Shown: positions 14,886-23,990, counted from the stretch's first letter. The stretch: DNA of 33,070 bases from an uncultured Flavobacteriaceae bacterium (GCA_937901915.1 CALGUD010000114.1:1-33070), one strand, 5' to 3'. The notes: generated by a model not told the origin, from the letters alone. Numbers and translations: made by a program.

Positions 14886-17502
14886 CATAGTAACACGTTT
14901 TGCCCTCTTTTTCACAGGGTTAATTGTTTTTGCAATTCTGATAACCGGATACCTGGTTTTTCAAAAAGCATCTGCTGTTATTATAAATAATTCCAGGGAT
15001 CGTATCAAACATACTTCTGAGCTGGCAGAACAGTCATTTTATTCATTGTTAAATGAAGTTTCTAATGACATTGGTCTTATCTCTTCCAATCCAACTTTAC
15101 TCAATTTTGTGAACGACCCTTCTGAAGAAAATAAGGCAAATTTAAACGGGCTTTTCAGAGCAACTTTACAAAACAAACCTGACTATTTTCAAATAAGGCT
15201 GATTGGAATCGAAAATAATGGAAAAGAGATTATCCGTTTTGATAAAGTTAATAACCGGGTTAAAGAATCCGAAGATTTACAAAACAAAGGCGACCATGAA
15301 TATTACCAGGAAGCAATAAAAATTAAGAATGGTGAATTTTATTTTTCGAAAATTAATTTAAATGAAGAATACGGAACAATAAGTGAACCTCATATACCAA
15401 CAGTAAGGGCGGCCAAGCCCATATTTAACTTAAATAACGAGATAATTGGCATCGTAATTATTAATGTAAACCTGAATAGATTCTATACGAATCTAATGCG
15501 AATTTCAGGGGATGGATCACAACTCTATATTATTGATAAAGACGGACAATACCTCTATTCTCCTATCAAATCTCAAACATTTGGTTTACAGTTAAATAAT
15601 CAGCATAATTTTTTTAATGAATATAATACGAACCTAGAATTTTTTAATGCAGACCAACGAAAATTTGGCGAATTAGAAGGTAAAAACAATAAAACTTACC
15701 TTAGTTATACTAAAGGACTTACCTATTTTAATGAAAAAAGAAATATTTACCTGGTATCACTAATGGAGGAAGATATACTTCTTAATAGTGCAAGGGCTGT
15801 ACGTTCAGACAGCACTAAAATTCTACTGTTTATTTGTTTATTCTCCATTTTCTTGTCCTGGTTATTTACTAATTTGTTTTCAAAAAGAATCAATCAGGTT
15901 ACAAAAGCCATTAGTAATTACAATAAAGGGGAAAAAGACTCCGTCAACCTACCAATTGAACGAAAAGACGAAATAGGAGTATTGGCAAGGGCGTTTACAC
16001 AAATGAAAGCCACTATAGACAAACAGGTAAATAAACTAAATAAGGCCTTAAAAGAAGAAAAACTGGCTAAAAAAGAACGCGATGAATTTTTACAGAACAT
16101 GAGCCACGAAATGCGTACGCCGCTCAATACTATTTTAGGACTTACGGATCTTCTTCAAAAAAATAATCCAGATCAATCACTGGCCCCGGTTGTTAATTCA
16201 TTAAAAAGGAGTTCCAATAATTTAGCCGGACTTGTATACGATGTTTTGGACCACCAGAAATTAGTGAAAGGTAAAGTTTTAATTAATTATGAACCCACCA
16301 ATATTGGGGACCTACTTAATGATATATATTCCAGTTATCAATTTGAAGCCGTACAAAAAGGAATAAAATTTAACTTAAAAATTGATGATAAACTTAATGA
16401 GCAAATATATTTAACCGATGATCTCAGACTCACTCAAATCATAACCAATCTGGTTGTAAATGCTATTAAGTATACGAAAGAAGGAAGTATAAATATTGCT
16501 GCTAAAATCGTTACTGAAAAAGATCCGCAATTAAAAATCATTGTAAAGGATACCGGAATAGGGATACTTCCCGAAAATCTAAACAAAATTAACGACCGGT
16601 TCTTCCGGGAAAAAGAAGATTTATCAGGAAGGTATGGAGGGTATGGACTAGGATTATCTATTGTTAAACAATTAACGGCTCTCTTTAAAGGAGAATTAAC
16701 CGCCATATCCAAAAAAAATGAAGGCTCGGAATTTTCAATAACCATACCTTTACTCAAAGCGTCACAACTTAAAACTGAAAATATAAATAATAAAAATACA
16801 AACCTCACTCCAACCTTATCCGGCAATTATCAGATTGTTCATATTGAAGATGATTTAACTACCCAGGAACTTGTTAAATTTGTGATCAAGGATAATAACA
16901 TAAAACTCACCCAATTTAATAATTTCAATAAAGCTTTAGAAGTTATAAAGACTGCCAAACCAGATTTGGTAATAAGTGACTTAATGCTTGAGCAGTCAAA
17001 CTTACAATCTGTATTAACTTCATTATTAAAATCAGATAAAATGGATTGTCCGCTTTTAATTGTATCTGCCCTGGAGCCGGAACAAATGAAAGATATTTCT
17101 CCTTTATACTTTCAAAAACCATTTAAAATTGATAATCTCAAAGATATGGTGTATTATCTTTTAGGTAAACATGAATATGAATGCCCTGACTTCTCTAATA
17201 TTTACAGGAATTATGATCATGATCAACAAAAAATATCAAAAGTATTAAGCTTATTGAGTAGTGAATTTGACATGTATTTAACACGGATTGAAAAAGCTTT
17301 TAAGAATAAAGACCAGGAAGAATGGAAATCAATTCTACATAAATTAGTGACTCACATACATAATTTAAAACTCACCGGATTATCACAATTACTACCGGAG
17401 GAAATCAGCAGCCTTAAAAAAGAAAAGCTTGAACAAATTAACAATACCTTTTACTATTTATGTTGCTTCAGGGTAGAAACTTATATTAATTCAAAAGATT
17501 GA
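14869..17502 (+). CDS. Hybrid sensor histidine kinase with Cache, receiver and HPt-like domains
   Basis: This is an 877-residue protein. A membrane segment at about 12-32 is followed by a large periplasmic sensor region (about 40-310, double-Cache-like), a second membrane segment near 318-338 and a HAMP linker. The dimerisation domain has H413 in NMSHEMRTPLN. The ATPase domain has NLVVNAIKYT, VKDTGIGI and YGLGLSIV. A receiver domain follows, with ED near residue 670 and phospho-acceptor D704 in VISDLML. The C-terminal 110 residues are helical and carry LHKLVTHIHNLKL with H824, which fits a histidine phosphotransfer domain. The protein can therefore hold a whole phosphorelay. Its 3' end overlaps the convergent LytTR regulator by 17 bp. 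The ligand is unknown. Confidence 0.92.
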   Translation: MKFRHSIVTRFALFFTGLIVFAILITGYLVFQKASAVIINNSRDRIKHTSELAEQSFYSLLNEVSNDIGLISSNPTLLNFVNDPSEENKANLNGLFRATLQNKPDYFQIRLIGIENNGKEIIRFDKVNNRVKESEDLQNKGDHEYYQEAIKIKNGEFYFSKINLNEEYGTISEPHIPTVRAAKPIFNLNNEIIGIVIINVNLNRFYTNLMRISGDGSQLYIIDKDGQYLYSPIKSQTFGLQLNNQHNFFNEYNTNLEFFNADQRKFGELEGKNNKTYLSYTKGLTYFNEKRNIYLVSLMEEDILLNSARAVRSDSTKILLFICLFSIFLSWLFTNLFSKRINQVTKAISNYNKGEKDSVNLPIERKDEIGVLARAFTQMKATIDKQVNKLNKALKEEKLAKKERDEFLQNMSHEMRTPLNTILGLTDLLQKNNPDQSLAPVVNSLKRSSNNLAGLVYDVLDHQKLVKGKVLINYEPTNIGDLLNDIYSSYQFEAVQKGIKFNLKIDDKLNEQIYLTDDLRLTQIITNLVVNAIKYTKEGSINIAAKIVTEKDPQLKIIVKDTGIGILPENLNKINDRFFREKEDLSGRYGGYGLGLSIVKQLTALFKGELTAISKKNEGSEFSITIPLLKASQLKTENINNKNTNLTPTLSGNYQIVHIEDDLTTQELVKFVIKDNNIKLTQFNNFNKALEVIKTAKPDLVISDLMLEQSNLQSVLTSLLKSDKMDCPLLIVSALEPEQMKDISPLYFQKPFKIDNLKDMVYYLLGKHEYECPDFSNIYRNYDHDQQKISKVLSLLSSEFDMYLTRIEKAFKNKDQEEWKSILHKLVTHIHNLKLTGLSQLLPEEISSLKKEKLEQINNTFYYLCCFRVETYINSKD

Positions 17503-18166
17503 TCTTTTTAAGCAATTCTTTTTCATGCGTCTGCCCTACAGGGATATGGTCATTATAAATTTCAATAACATTATTGTCTATAGAGTCTATTTTGTTGAGA
17601 TTAACAATAAAAGACCGGTGTACCCTTTGAAAAAAACCGGGTAGTTTAGGTTCAAGATCTTTAAGTGCCATTAAAGTTAAAATTTTTCTATCATTGGTAA
17701 CAACGGAAATATAATTGGCTTCAGATTTAAAATACAACACATCTTCTAATTCAACTTTTACCAGTTTATTACCGTCCTTTATGAACAACCTTGTTTCATT
17801 TCCATGGTTTTGTGAAGTATATTTTTGAGCTTTTTGGAAGCCTCGGAAAAACCGTGAAAAATCCACAGGCTTTACAAGAAAATCTACAATTTGGTCATAA
17901 TCATATGATTCTGATGCAAAATCCTTATTAGAAGTAATCATAATTACAGCAGTATTCTTGCTAATAACCTGTAGAATATCCTTTCCGGTTATATCAGCAA
18001 GATCATAATCAAGAAAAACCACATCAAAAGAAGAACCATTAATAATATTAATGGCTTCAAATCCTGAGGTAGAGGTAGTTACTGAAATAATATCATTTAC
18101 CTTACCACAAAAGTGTTCTAACAGGTCACAAATAAGAGGGTCATCATCTACAATAAGGCATTTCAT
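17486..18166 (-). CDS. LytTR-family response regulator
   Basis: I chose the ATG at 18166 because it puts the receiver domain's acidic pair directly at the start (MKCLIVDDDP, D7-D8). An in-frame ATG at 18220 would add 18 unrelated residues. The 226-residue protein has phospho-acceptor D53 in VVFLDYDL, K99 in DFLVKP and a C-terminal LytTR DNA-binding domain (VLYFKSEANYISV, FQRVHRSFIVN). It probably receives phosphate from the hybrid kinase encoded tail-to-tail with it. The two genes share 17 bp at their 3' ends. Targets are unknown; the haloperoxidase-like gene starts 114 bp upstream in the opposite direction. Confidence 0.92.
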   Translation of the reverse strand: MKCLIVDDDPLICDLLEHFCGKVNDIISVTTSTSGFEAINIINGSSFDVVFLDYDLADITGKDILQVISKNTAVIMITSNKDFASESYDYDQIVDFLVKPVDFSRFFRGFQKAQKYTSQNHGNETRLFIKDGNKLVKVELEDVLYFKSEANYISVVTNDRKILTLMALKDLEPKLPGFFQRVHRSFIVNLNKIDSIDNNVIEIYNDHIPVGQTHEKELLKKINLLN

Positions 18167-18280
18167 AAATTCGTCAAATAAATTAGAGGTTTCGTCAAGC
18201 AATATACTCAATTCGTACAAAAAAAACTTCTTTCACATTTTAAAAGTGTACTATTGGGCTCTGAATAAACACAAACCAAT

Positions 18281-19798
18281 ATGAAATTTAAATTAATATC
18301 CTCTACAGTAGTTTTTGTTTTTCTACTTATTATTTCCGGATGCAAAAAAGGTACAGAAAACAGCAAAGATATTGCAGAAAATCAAATTGAAAAAGAAGAA
18401 GAACCAAAAGGTAAAGAAAATATTGCCCATCAATGGTCTCTGGTTGCTATCGATGCTACGGCAAATGATACCGATATGTTTAACCCCCGTCCAACAATTA
18501 CTTCAAGATTCCTTGGATTAATTTTCACATCAATGTTTGATGCCTGGACACGTTATGATGATAAAGCTAAATCGGTTTATTTAAAGGCCGACAGGCTTCC
18601 GGAAAATGAAAGAACATTAAAAAATAAAGAAATTGCAATAAGTTATGCTGCTTATAGGGCTATGAGTGAATACTTTTATTCAGATAGCACTATGTTCAGA
18701 AATAAAATGAAAGAACTGGGTTTAGATCCTGATAATACTTCTTTAGATCCCACCACGCCTGAAGGAATTGGTAATCTGGCAGCAAAAACAGTAATTGATA
18801 GCCGTAGAAATGACGGATCAAATCAATACGGGAATGTTGAAGGCTCTAATGGAAAACCCTATTCAGATTATACAGCTTACAAACCTGTAAATACTGTAGA
18901 TGGTGAAATTGTAGATTTAAATAAATGGCAACCAAAATATTTTTCTGATGGAAAAGGAGGCAAATTTGCTCCGGGTTGCGCAACACCTTATTGGCAAAAA
19001 GTTGAACCACTTTTATTATCTTCTTCAGATCAGTTTCGTCCGGGTCCACCTCCAATGGTTGGTTCAGAACAATTGGAAAAAGAAGTAAAAGAAGTAGTTG
19101 AGATGCAAGCAAATCTAACTCCAGAAAACAAAGCATTGGTTGAGTTTATGCGAGATGGCCCAAAATCGGTACAACAAGCCGGTCACTGGTTAAAATTTTC
19201 GCAAGATGTTTCCAGAAGAGACAATCATACCCTCGATCAAGATATTAAAATGTTTTTCCTTGTCGAATCTGTTGCAATGGATGGTTTTATAGCATGTTGG
19301 GATTCTAAAATGCATTATGATTATGCACGTCCTTATGCCCTTGTACATAAATATTACCAGGACCAGGTAATTAAAGCATGGGGTGGCCCAGAAGCTGGTA
19401 TGACAGAAATGAAAGGCCAGGAATGGCGCCCTTATTCTCCCGATACATTTTTATGCCCTCCTTTTCCGGGCTACGTATCAGGACATAGTACAATAAGTGG
19501 TGGTTGTGCCGAAGCATTAAAATTGTTTAAAGGTTCTGATGAATTTGGAGAACAGGTTGAGTTAATACCTGGGGCAATGACAGAGCCTGATAACTTAGGT
19601 GATCCGGTAATACTTAAGTTCCCAACATTCACTGAAACCGCAAATATGGCGGGTATTTCACGTGTTATGGGAGGTTACCATATTCAGGCTGATAATATAG
19701 AAGGCCTGGAGTTAGGTAGAAAAATAGCCCGTCATAACTACCAAAGATATCTGGAACTTATAGGCGAAGTAAACAAAACAACAGCACAGACAAATTAA
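18281..19798 (+). CDS. Vanadium haloperoxidase / PAP2-type lipoprotein
   Basis: This 505-residue protein has a lipobox, IISGC, with Cys21. It carries the complete vanadate/phosphate-binding signature of the vanadium haloperoxidase-PAP2 superfamily: K343-x6-R350-P351, SGHS at 400-403, and S460-R461-x5-H467-x3-D471. H467 would be the residue that binds vanadate and H402 the acid-base histidine. Family members are halide peroxidases or acid phosphatases; residues alone do not decide which. It is likely anchored on the periplasmic side of a membrane or on the cell surface. It is followed by a DoxX-like gene and an outer-membrane barrel gene in the same direction. Confidence 0.9.
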   Translation: MKFKLISSTVVFVFLLIISGCKKGTENSKDIAENQIEKEEEPKGKENIAHQWSLVAIDATANDTDMFNPRPTITSRFLGLIFTSMFDAWTRYDDKAKSVYLKADRLPENERTLKNKEIAISYAAYRAMSEYFYSDSTMFRNKMKELGLDPDNTSLDPTTPEGIGNLAAKTVIDSRRNDGSNQYGNVEGSNGKPYSDYTAYKPVNTVDGEIVDLNKWQPKYFSDGKGGKFAPGCATPYWQKVEPLLLSSSDQFRPGPPPMVGSEQLEKEVKEVVEMQANLTPENKALVEFMRDGPKSVQQAGHWLKFSQDVSRRDNHTLDQDIKMFFLVESVAMDGFIACWDSKMHYDYARPYALVHKYYQDQVIKAWGGPEAGMTEMKGQEWRPYSPDTFLCPPFPGYVSGHSTISGGCAEALKLFKGSDEFGEQVELIPGAMTEPDNLGDPVILKFPTFTETANMAGISRVMGGYHIQADNIEGLELGRKIARHNYQRYLELIGEVNKTTAQTN

Positions 19799-19819
19799 TA
19801 TTTATTAGGGTTGTTATAG

Positions 19820-19848
19820 TCTCCCTCTTTGTAGACTTAAGAGGGGGA
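19820..19848 (+). terminator. Stem-loop after the haloperoxidase-like gene
   Basis: TCTCCCTCTT (19820-19829) pairs with AAGAGGGGGA (19839-19848) with one G-T pair around a 9-base loop. Only a short TTATTTC follows, so termination may be partial, allowing some read-through into the DoxX-like gene. Confidence 0.55.
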
Positions 19849-19868
19849 TTATTTCAAAAAAGCAAAAA

Positions 19869-20330
19869 ATGACTCGCATCATTTCAAGGATAAATAGAAA
19901 CAGGCTTCTGACCATAAGTATAGGAATTATTTACCTGTGGTTTGGTGTATTAAAATTTTTCCCGGAAGTAAGTCCGGCCGACTCATTGGCAAAAGAGACT
20001 ATATCATTTATAACATTTGGTTTCATCCCGGAAAAATTAAGCATTTTAATACTTGCTCTTTTAGAAGTTTCAATTGGCTTCCTGCTCATTCTGAATTATC
20101 AATTAAAAAAAGTCGTGATTGCAGCTATAATTCACCTTATAATGACTTTTGTTCCAATGCTATTTTTCCCCGAAACATCTTTTTCGGACACTCCGTTTGC
20201 TTTAACATTATTGGGACAATATATTATGAAAAATATAGTAATTATATGTGCTTTGCTTTATATATACCCTTTAGATAACAAAATTAAAAATCAACAGAAT
20301 AGAGGAAAAACCATCACACTATTAAGATAA
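19869..20330 (+). CDS. DoxX-like integral membrane protein
   Basis: This 153-residue protein has four predicted membrane helices (about 15-30, 52-76, 82-102 and 113-133), a basic N-terminus, and the IYLWFGVLKFFPEVSPAD segment typical of DoxX-like quinone-linked membrane proteins. The function of this subgroup is not known. It sits between the haloperoxidase-like lipoprotein and an outer-membrane protein and may be cotranscribed with both. Confidence 0.75.
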   Translation: MTRIISRINRNRLLTISIGIIYLWFGVLKFFPEVSPADSLAKETISFITFGFIPEKLSILILALLEVSIGFLLILNYQLKKVVIAAIIHLIMTFVPMLFFPETSFSDTPFALTLLGQYIMKNIVIICALLYIYPLDNKIKNQQNRGKTITLLR

Positions 20331-20357
20331 CAAATTATTTAACTAATCAATCAAAAA

Positions 20358-21506
20358 ATGAACAGTAATTTTTTAAGAAGCTTAGCTTCCATAGGTATTT
20401 TATGCCTTTTTTTCGGATTCTCTCAATTAAATGCACAGGGTTGTGTGGCTATACGTGGTTTCTCTTCAAGTAGCGGAAATATAGGCAGTGGTGCTGCTTT
20501 AAGCGAAGGTGACTTTTTAGTAGGGTCAAATTTCAGGTATTTTCAATCATTCAGGCACTTCAGGGGTTCTGAAGAAGAAACTCACAGGGTTGAAGAAGGG
20601 ACCGAGGTTATCAATGATGCTTACTTCCTTGACTTCACATTTAACTATGGAATAACAAACCGATTATATGCCACCCTTACGGTTCCTTTTGTTTCGCACG
20701 TCCGTTCTTCTATGTACGAACATGGGGGCAACCCTCCAAACGGACTCGGAGAAAGGCATAACACCAGGTCCAGCGGATTGGGCGATTTACGTATAGGTGC
20801 CGGTTACTGGCTTATTAAACCAGGTACCAAAACATTTAATTACGCAATTGGTGTTGGAATAAAATTACCAACCGGTGATTATGAATACATGGATACATTC
20901 TATAACCAGGGTCCTAACAGGAATCAAACAAGATATAGTGTTGTGGATCAATCCATACAGCCGGGCGATGGTGGTTTAGGTTTTAATTTAGATTTTCAAG
21001 GTTTCCATGCGCTCTCTGACAGCTTTATGCTAACTACTACTTTATATTACCTGTTCAATCCAATGGAAACAAACGGTGTCCTTACCCGTGGAGGTGGTAG
21101 TGAATTTTCAGTACCTGATCAATATGCTGCTCTTGTGGGTGCTTTATATATGCCAAACGTACATGGGCTTAGCTTTTACCTGGGTGGCCGGATAGAAGGT
21201 GTGCCAGCTACAGATTTACTGGGAAGCAGTGCCGGATATAGAAGACCGGGATATGCAGTATCTATTGACCCGGGGGTTAATTACAGCATAAATAACTTAA
21301 CTATGAGCCTAAATGTTCCTGTCGCCGTTCTAAGGGATAGGATCCAAAGCTATGAAGATAAAGAACGTACCAGGGAAACCGGGGTGTTCCGACAGGGTGA
21401 TGCAGCTTTTGCCGATTATCTGATCAATTTTAATGTTTCCTATAAATTTGGAAATAAAAAGAAAATGGATATTCATCCAACCATGGAAGAAATTGAAGTA
21501 AATTAA
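20358..21506 (+). CDS. Outer-membrane beta-barrel protein
   Basis: This 382-residue protein has a signal peptide ending near LNA|QG (about residue 26). The mature part is a series of alternating strands with Gly and aromatic residues (DAYFLDFTFNYGITNRLYATLTVPF, GLGDLRIGAGYWL, NYAIGVGIKLPTGDY, INFNVSYKF), as in the putative transporter family related to the MetA pathway of phenol degradation (PF13557). It is expected to form a barrel in the outer membrane. It starts 27 nt after the DoxX-like gene. The transported substrate, if any, is unknown. Confidence 0.78.
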   Translation: MNSNFLRSLASIGILCLFFGFSQLNAQGCVAIRGFSSSSGNIGSGAALSEGDFLVGSNFRYFQSFRHFRGSEEETHRVEEGTEVINDAYFLDFTFNYGITNRLYATLTVPFVSHVRSSMYEHGGNPPNGLGERHNTRSSGLGDLRIGAGYWLIKPGTKTFNYAIGVGIKLPTGDYEYMDTFYNQGPNRNQTRYSVVDQSIQPGDGGLGFNLDFQGFHALSDSFMLTTTLYYLFNPMETNGVLTRGGGSEFSVPDQYAALVGALYMPNVHGLSFYLGGRIEGVPATDLLGSSAGYRRPGYAVSIDPGVNYSINNLTMSLNVPVAVLRDRIQSYEDKERTRETGVFRQGDAAFADYLINFNVSYKFGNKKKMDIHPTMEEIEVN

Positions 21507-21530
21507 TATTTTACTAAAATATATAAAAAA

Positions 21531-21574
21531 TAAAACCGCGGGTAAATCCACTTCTTTTTGGGCAACCCGCGGTT
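21531..21574 (-). terminator. Terminator for the NUDIX gene
   Basis: AACCGCGGGT (21534-21543) and ACCCGCGGTT (21565-21574) form a perfect 10-bp GC-rich stem. Read on the minus strand the stem is followed by a T-rich tract. It lies between two convergent genes and may also act on the plus strand, where the T-run is missing. Confidence 0.8.
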
Positions 21575-21617
21575 ATAGATAAAATTAAACCCTAAATTGA
21601 GATTTTTTTAAGAAAAA

Positions 21618-22220
21618 TCAAGAATATTTTTCAAGTAGGGATTTAATATTAGCGTAAGAATTTTTTAACGCTTTAATAATTTTAGCATCCTTTTTCCAGG
21701 CTACTTTTTCAATGCCTTCATCACATTGTCCTACCAATTCACCATCGTAGTTTGTACTCATGAGATACCAATGGGTTTCTTTCAGTTTATATTTACCATT
21801 TCTTTTATAAACATGGTATGTGAGAGCCAGTAATTCTCCTAATTTAAGCCCCTTTACCCCTGTTTCTTCTTCAACTTCCCTCAAAGCAGCCTCTTCTATC
21901 GTTTCTCCTTTATCCAGCTTACCTTTGGGTAAATCCCATTTGCCGTTTCGGTATATAAATAAAATTTCCCCTTTTTCATTTTTCACTAAACCACCACCGG
22001 CGCGGACAATCGGGACCTGTTTTGCAAAGATTCTTAAAAGTTTTTCCTCCTTGGGGTGATATAAACAAACATCGTTAAGTGTTTCCTTATACATTTGGTC
22101 TAAAACCTTTGTGATCTTAACAGCTTTTAATGGAAAAGACAAAGTTTTTCCATCCATAATTGGTTTATTAGTTAAAATTATAGAATGTTTGTTTACAAAA
22201 ACTTCATACATTTGTGCCAT
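21618..22220 (-). CDS. NUDIX hydrolase
   Basis: This 200-residue protein has a complete Nudix box at 100-122 (GKLDKGETIEEAALREVEEE followed by TGV, pattern Gx5Ex7REVxEExGV). The family hydrolyses nucleoside diphosphates linked to another group; the substrate here is not evident. About 70 N-terminal residues precede the hydrolase domain. The ATG at 22220 overlaps the pyrE start codon on the other strand by two bases. A second in-frame ATG at 22211 would remove the overlap. Confidence 0.92.
   Translation of the reverse strand: MAQMYEVFVNKHSIILTNKPIMDGKTLSFPLKAVKITKVLDQMYKETLNDVCLYHPKEEKLLRIFAKQVPIVRAGGGLVKNEKGEILFIYRNGKWDLPKGKLDKGETIEEAALREVEEETGVKGLKLGELLALTYHVYKRNGKYKLKETHWYLMSTNYDGELVGQCDEGIEKVAWKKDAKIIKALKNSYANIKSLLEKYS
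22207..22214 (+). promoter_or_regulatory. -7 box for pyrE
   Basis: TACATTTG matches TAnnTTTG and ends 4 bases before the pyrE ATG. TTTG at 22188-22191 is 15 bases upstream, slightly short for a -33 box. The site lies within the NUDIX coding sequence. Confidence 0.45.
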
Positions 22221-22860
22221 GGTTCTAGATAAAGACGTCGCTAAAAAAACAGCCGAACTTTTACTGCAAATTAATGCAATAAAGTTGAATACAAAAAATC
22301 CTTTTACATGGGCATCAGGATGGAAATCCCCTATTTATTGTGATAATAGGATAATTCTTTCATTTCCACCTATAAGAAACTTCATCAGGCAGAGTATTGC
22401 CAGACAGGTTGAAAAACTTTATGGAAAGCCGGATGTCATTGCAGGCGTGGCCACAGGGGCTATTGGAATCGGTATGTTGGTGGCAGAACAAATGGGTTTA
22501 CCATTTGTATATGTAAGGCCTGAGCCTAAAAAACATGGTATAGGAAACCAAATTGAAGGATTTTTAGAAAAAAACCAGAATGTATTAGTAGTAGAAGACC
22601 TAATAAGTACCGGGAAAAGTAGTTTAAATGCAGTAGAAGCCTTAACAGAATATGGGGCCAAGGTAAAGGGAATGATCGCTATTTTCTCCTATGGCTTTGA
22701 TATTGCTGAACAAAACTTTGAAAAACATGAAGTAGATTTACACACACTTTGTGATTACGATCATTTAATAGAACAGGCCGTAGAAACCCATTATATAAGT
22801 ACCGATGAAGTTAACACCCTCAAGAGATGGCGCCTGGACCCTGAAAAATGGAAACCTTAA
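22219..22860 (+). CDS. pyrE: Orotate phosphoribosyltransferase
   Basis: I chose the ATG at 22219, giving 213 residues, the normal length. Longer in-frame starts up to 22111 lie inside the NUDIX gene and add unrelated sequence. The PRPP-binding motif VLVVEDLISTGKSS and the substrate loops (FTWASGWKSPIYCDNR, VRPEPKKHG) are clear. The enzyme joins orotate to PRPP to make OMP in pyrimidine synthesis. It is head-to-head with the NUDIX gene; the SRPBCC gene follows after 9 nt. Confidence 0.96.
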   Translation: MVLDKDVAKKTAELLLQINAIKLNTKNPFTWASGWKSPIYCDNRIILSFPPIRNFIRQSIARQVEKLYGKPDVIAGVATGAIGIGMLVAEQMGLPFVYVRPEPKKHGIGNQIEGFLEKNQNVLVVEDLISTGKSSLNAVEALTEYGAKVKGMIAIFSYGFDIAEQNFEKHEVDLHTLCDYDHLIEQAVETHYISTDEVNTLKRWRLDPEKWKP

Positions 22861-22869
22861 AATTTTAAC

Positions 22870-23262
22870 ATGAATATTGAAAGTCCGAAAACAACCGTTA
22901 ATAAATCTCCTGATGAAGTTTTTAATTTTTTAAAAGATGTTAAAAACTTTGGTGTGATAATGCCCGAAAATACTGATAAATTTGAATATCTGGGAGAAGA
23001 TAAATTTCTTTTTTCATTGAAAGGTATGCCCGAAATCGGGATGCAACTAAAGGAAGCTATTCCTAATGACACAATTATTGTGGGTTCTCCAGACAATAAA
23101 TTTCCATTTAAACTCATTATAAAAATAGACAAGAAAGACGATAGTAGTAGTGAGGTTCAGTTCAACTTTGAAGGGGACTTTAATCCTATGATGGCTATGA
23201 TGATTAAAGGGCCTATCACCAATTTTATCAATGCCTTGTCCGGTAACATGTCTAAAATTTAG
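22870..23262 (+). CDS. SRPBCC-fold protein
   Basis: This 130-residue protein has the pattern of the START/SRPBCC ligand-binding fold: an N-terminal strand, KSPDEVFNFLKDVKNF, a series of strands, and a C-terminal helix (MMAMMIKGPITNFINALSGNM). The ligand is unknown. It begins 9 nt after pyrE, so the two are probably cotranscribed. Its stop overlaps that of birA, which converges on it by 4 nt. Confidence 0.78.
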   Translation: MNIESPKTTVNKSPDEVFNFLKDVKNFGVIMPENTDKFEYLGEDKFLFSLKGMPEIGMQLKEAIPNDTIIVGSPDNKFPFKLIIKIDKKDDSSSEVQFNFEGDFNPMMAMMIKGPITNFINALSGNMSKI

Positions 23263-23990
23263 TATAACAGCTTAATTTCTTTCAGGTCAAACTCTTTTAC
23301 CGCATTATCTTCTAACATAACGTTTAGTAAGCCTTTATTGGTAATACCTTTAATATAACCCATAAAGAGTTCTCCTTCAGGGTTTTTAAAGGTAGATGGC
23401 TTATCTTTTCGGAATAGGTACTGCTCGTATTCACTCCTCAATTCGCGAAATTTTCCTTTACAGACAAGGTTAACATGAGTTTCTATTTGTGAGATTATTC
23501 GGTTTAAAATTTCATCACGATCAAATAGAATTCCGGTAATTTGTTTGAGGGAAGAAGCATTAATAACTCCGGGGAAATTCGTTTGGTTCACATTGAGCCC
23601 TACTCCAATTATAGCTGCCTTTATTTTATTGCTTTTTATAATAGTTTCAATCAATATTCCACATATTTTTTGGTTTGCTGACAAAATGTCGTTTGGCCAT
23701 TTTATTTTTAATTCAGGAATCTGAAATTGTTTTAATGCCTTAAAAATAGCTAAAGAAGTAGCAATGCTTATATAAAATTGTTCATCGCTATGCAGGCACT
23801 CAATCTTCTTAAATAAGCTAAACATAAGGTTTTTACCTTCTTCCGATACCCAATTTGTCCCCATTTGCCCCCTACCCTTCGTTTGATAATCGGCCATCAC
23901 AATGGTGCAATCGGGAACCTCATTTTTTGCACTTAACCCTTTCAAATATGAATTAGTGGAATCAATGGCATTAAGTTTGATTAAATTCAT
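23259..23990 (-). CDS. birA: Biotin-[acetyl-CoA-carboxylase] ligase
   Basis: This 243-residue protein has the biotinyl-AMP-binding loop GRGQMG (39-44), NLMFSLF, KWPNDI (97-102) and ICGILIET. It activates biotin and attaches it to the acetyl-CoA carboxylase carrier subunit. It has no N-terminal helix-turn-helix, so it is the ligase-only type and not a repressor. It is divergent from rsfS. Confidence 0.93.
   Translation of the reverse strand: MNLIKLNAIDSTNSYLKGLSAKNEVPDCTIVMADYQTKGRGQMGTNWVSEEGKNLMFSLFKKIECLHSDEQFYISIATSLAIFKALKQFQIPELKIKWPNDILSANQKICGILIETIIKSNKIKAAIIGVGLNVNQTNFPGVINASSLKQITGILFDRDEILNRIISQIETHVNLVCKGKFRELRSEYEQYLFRKDKPSTFKNPEGELFMGYIKGITNKGLLNVMLEDNAVKEFDLKEIKLLY

Noticed and set aside
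18167..18220. Longer start for the LytTR regulator
   Set aside because: The extra 18 residues precede the standard receiver-domain start MKCLIVDDD and have no support.
22111..22218. Longer start for pyrE
   Set aside because: The extension lies within the NUDIX gene on the other strand and exceeds the normal family length.
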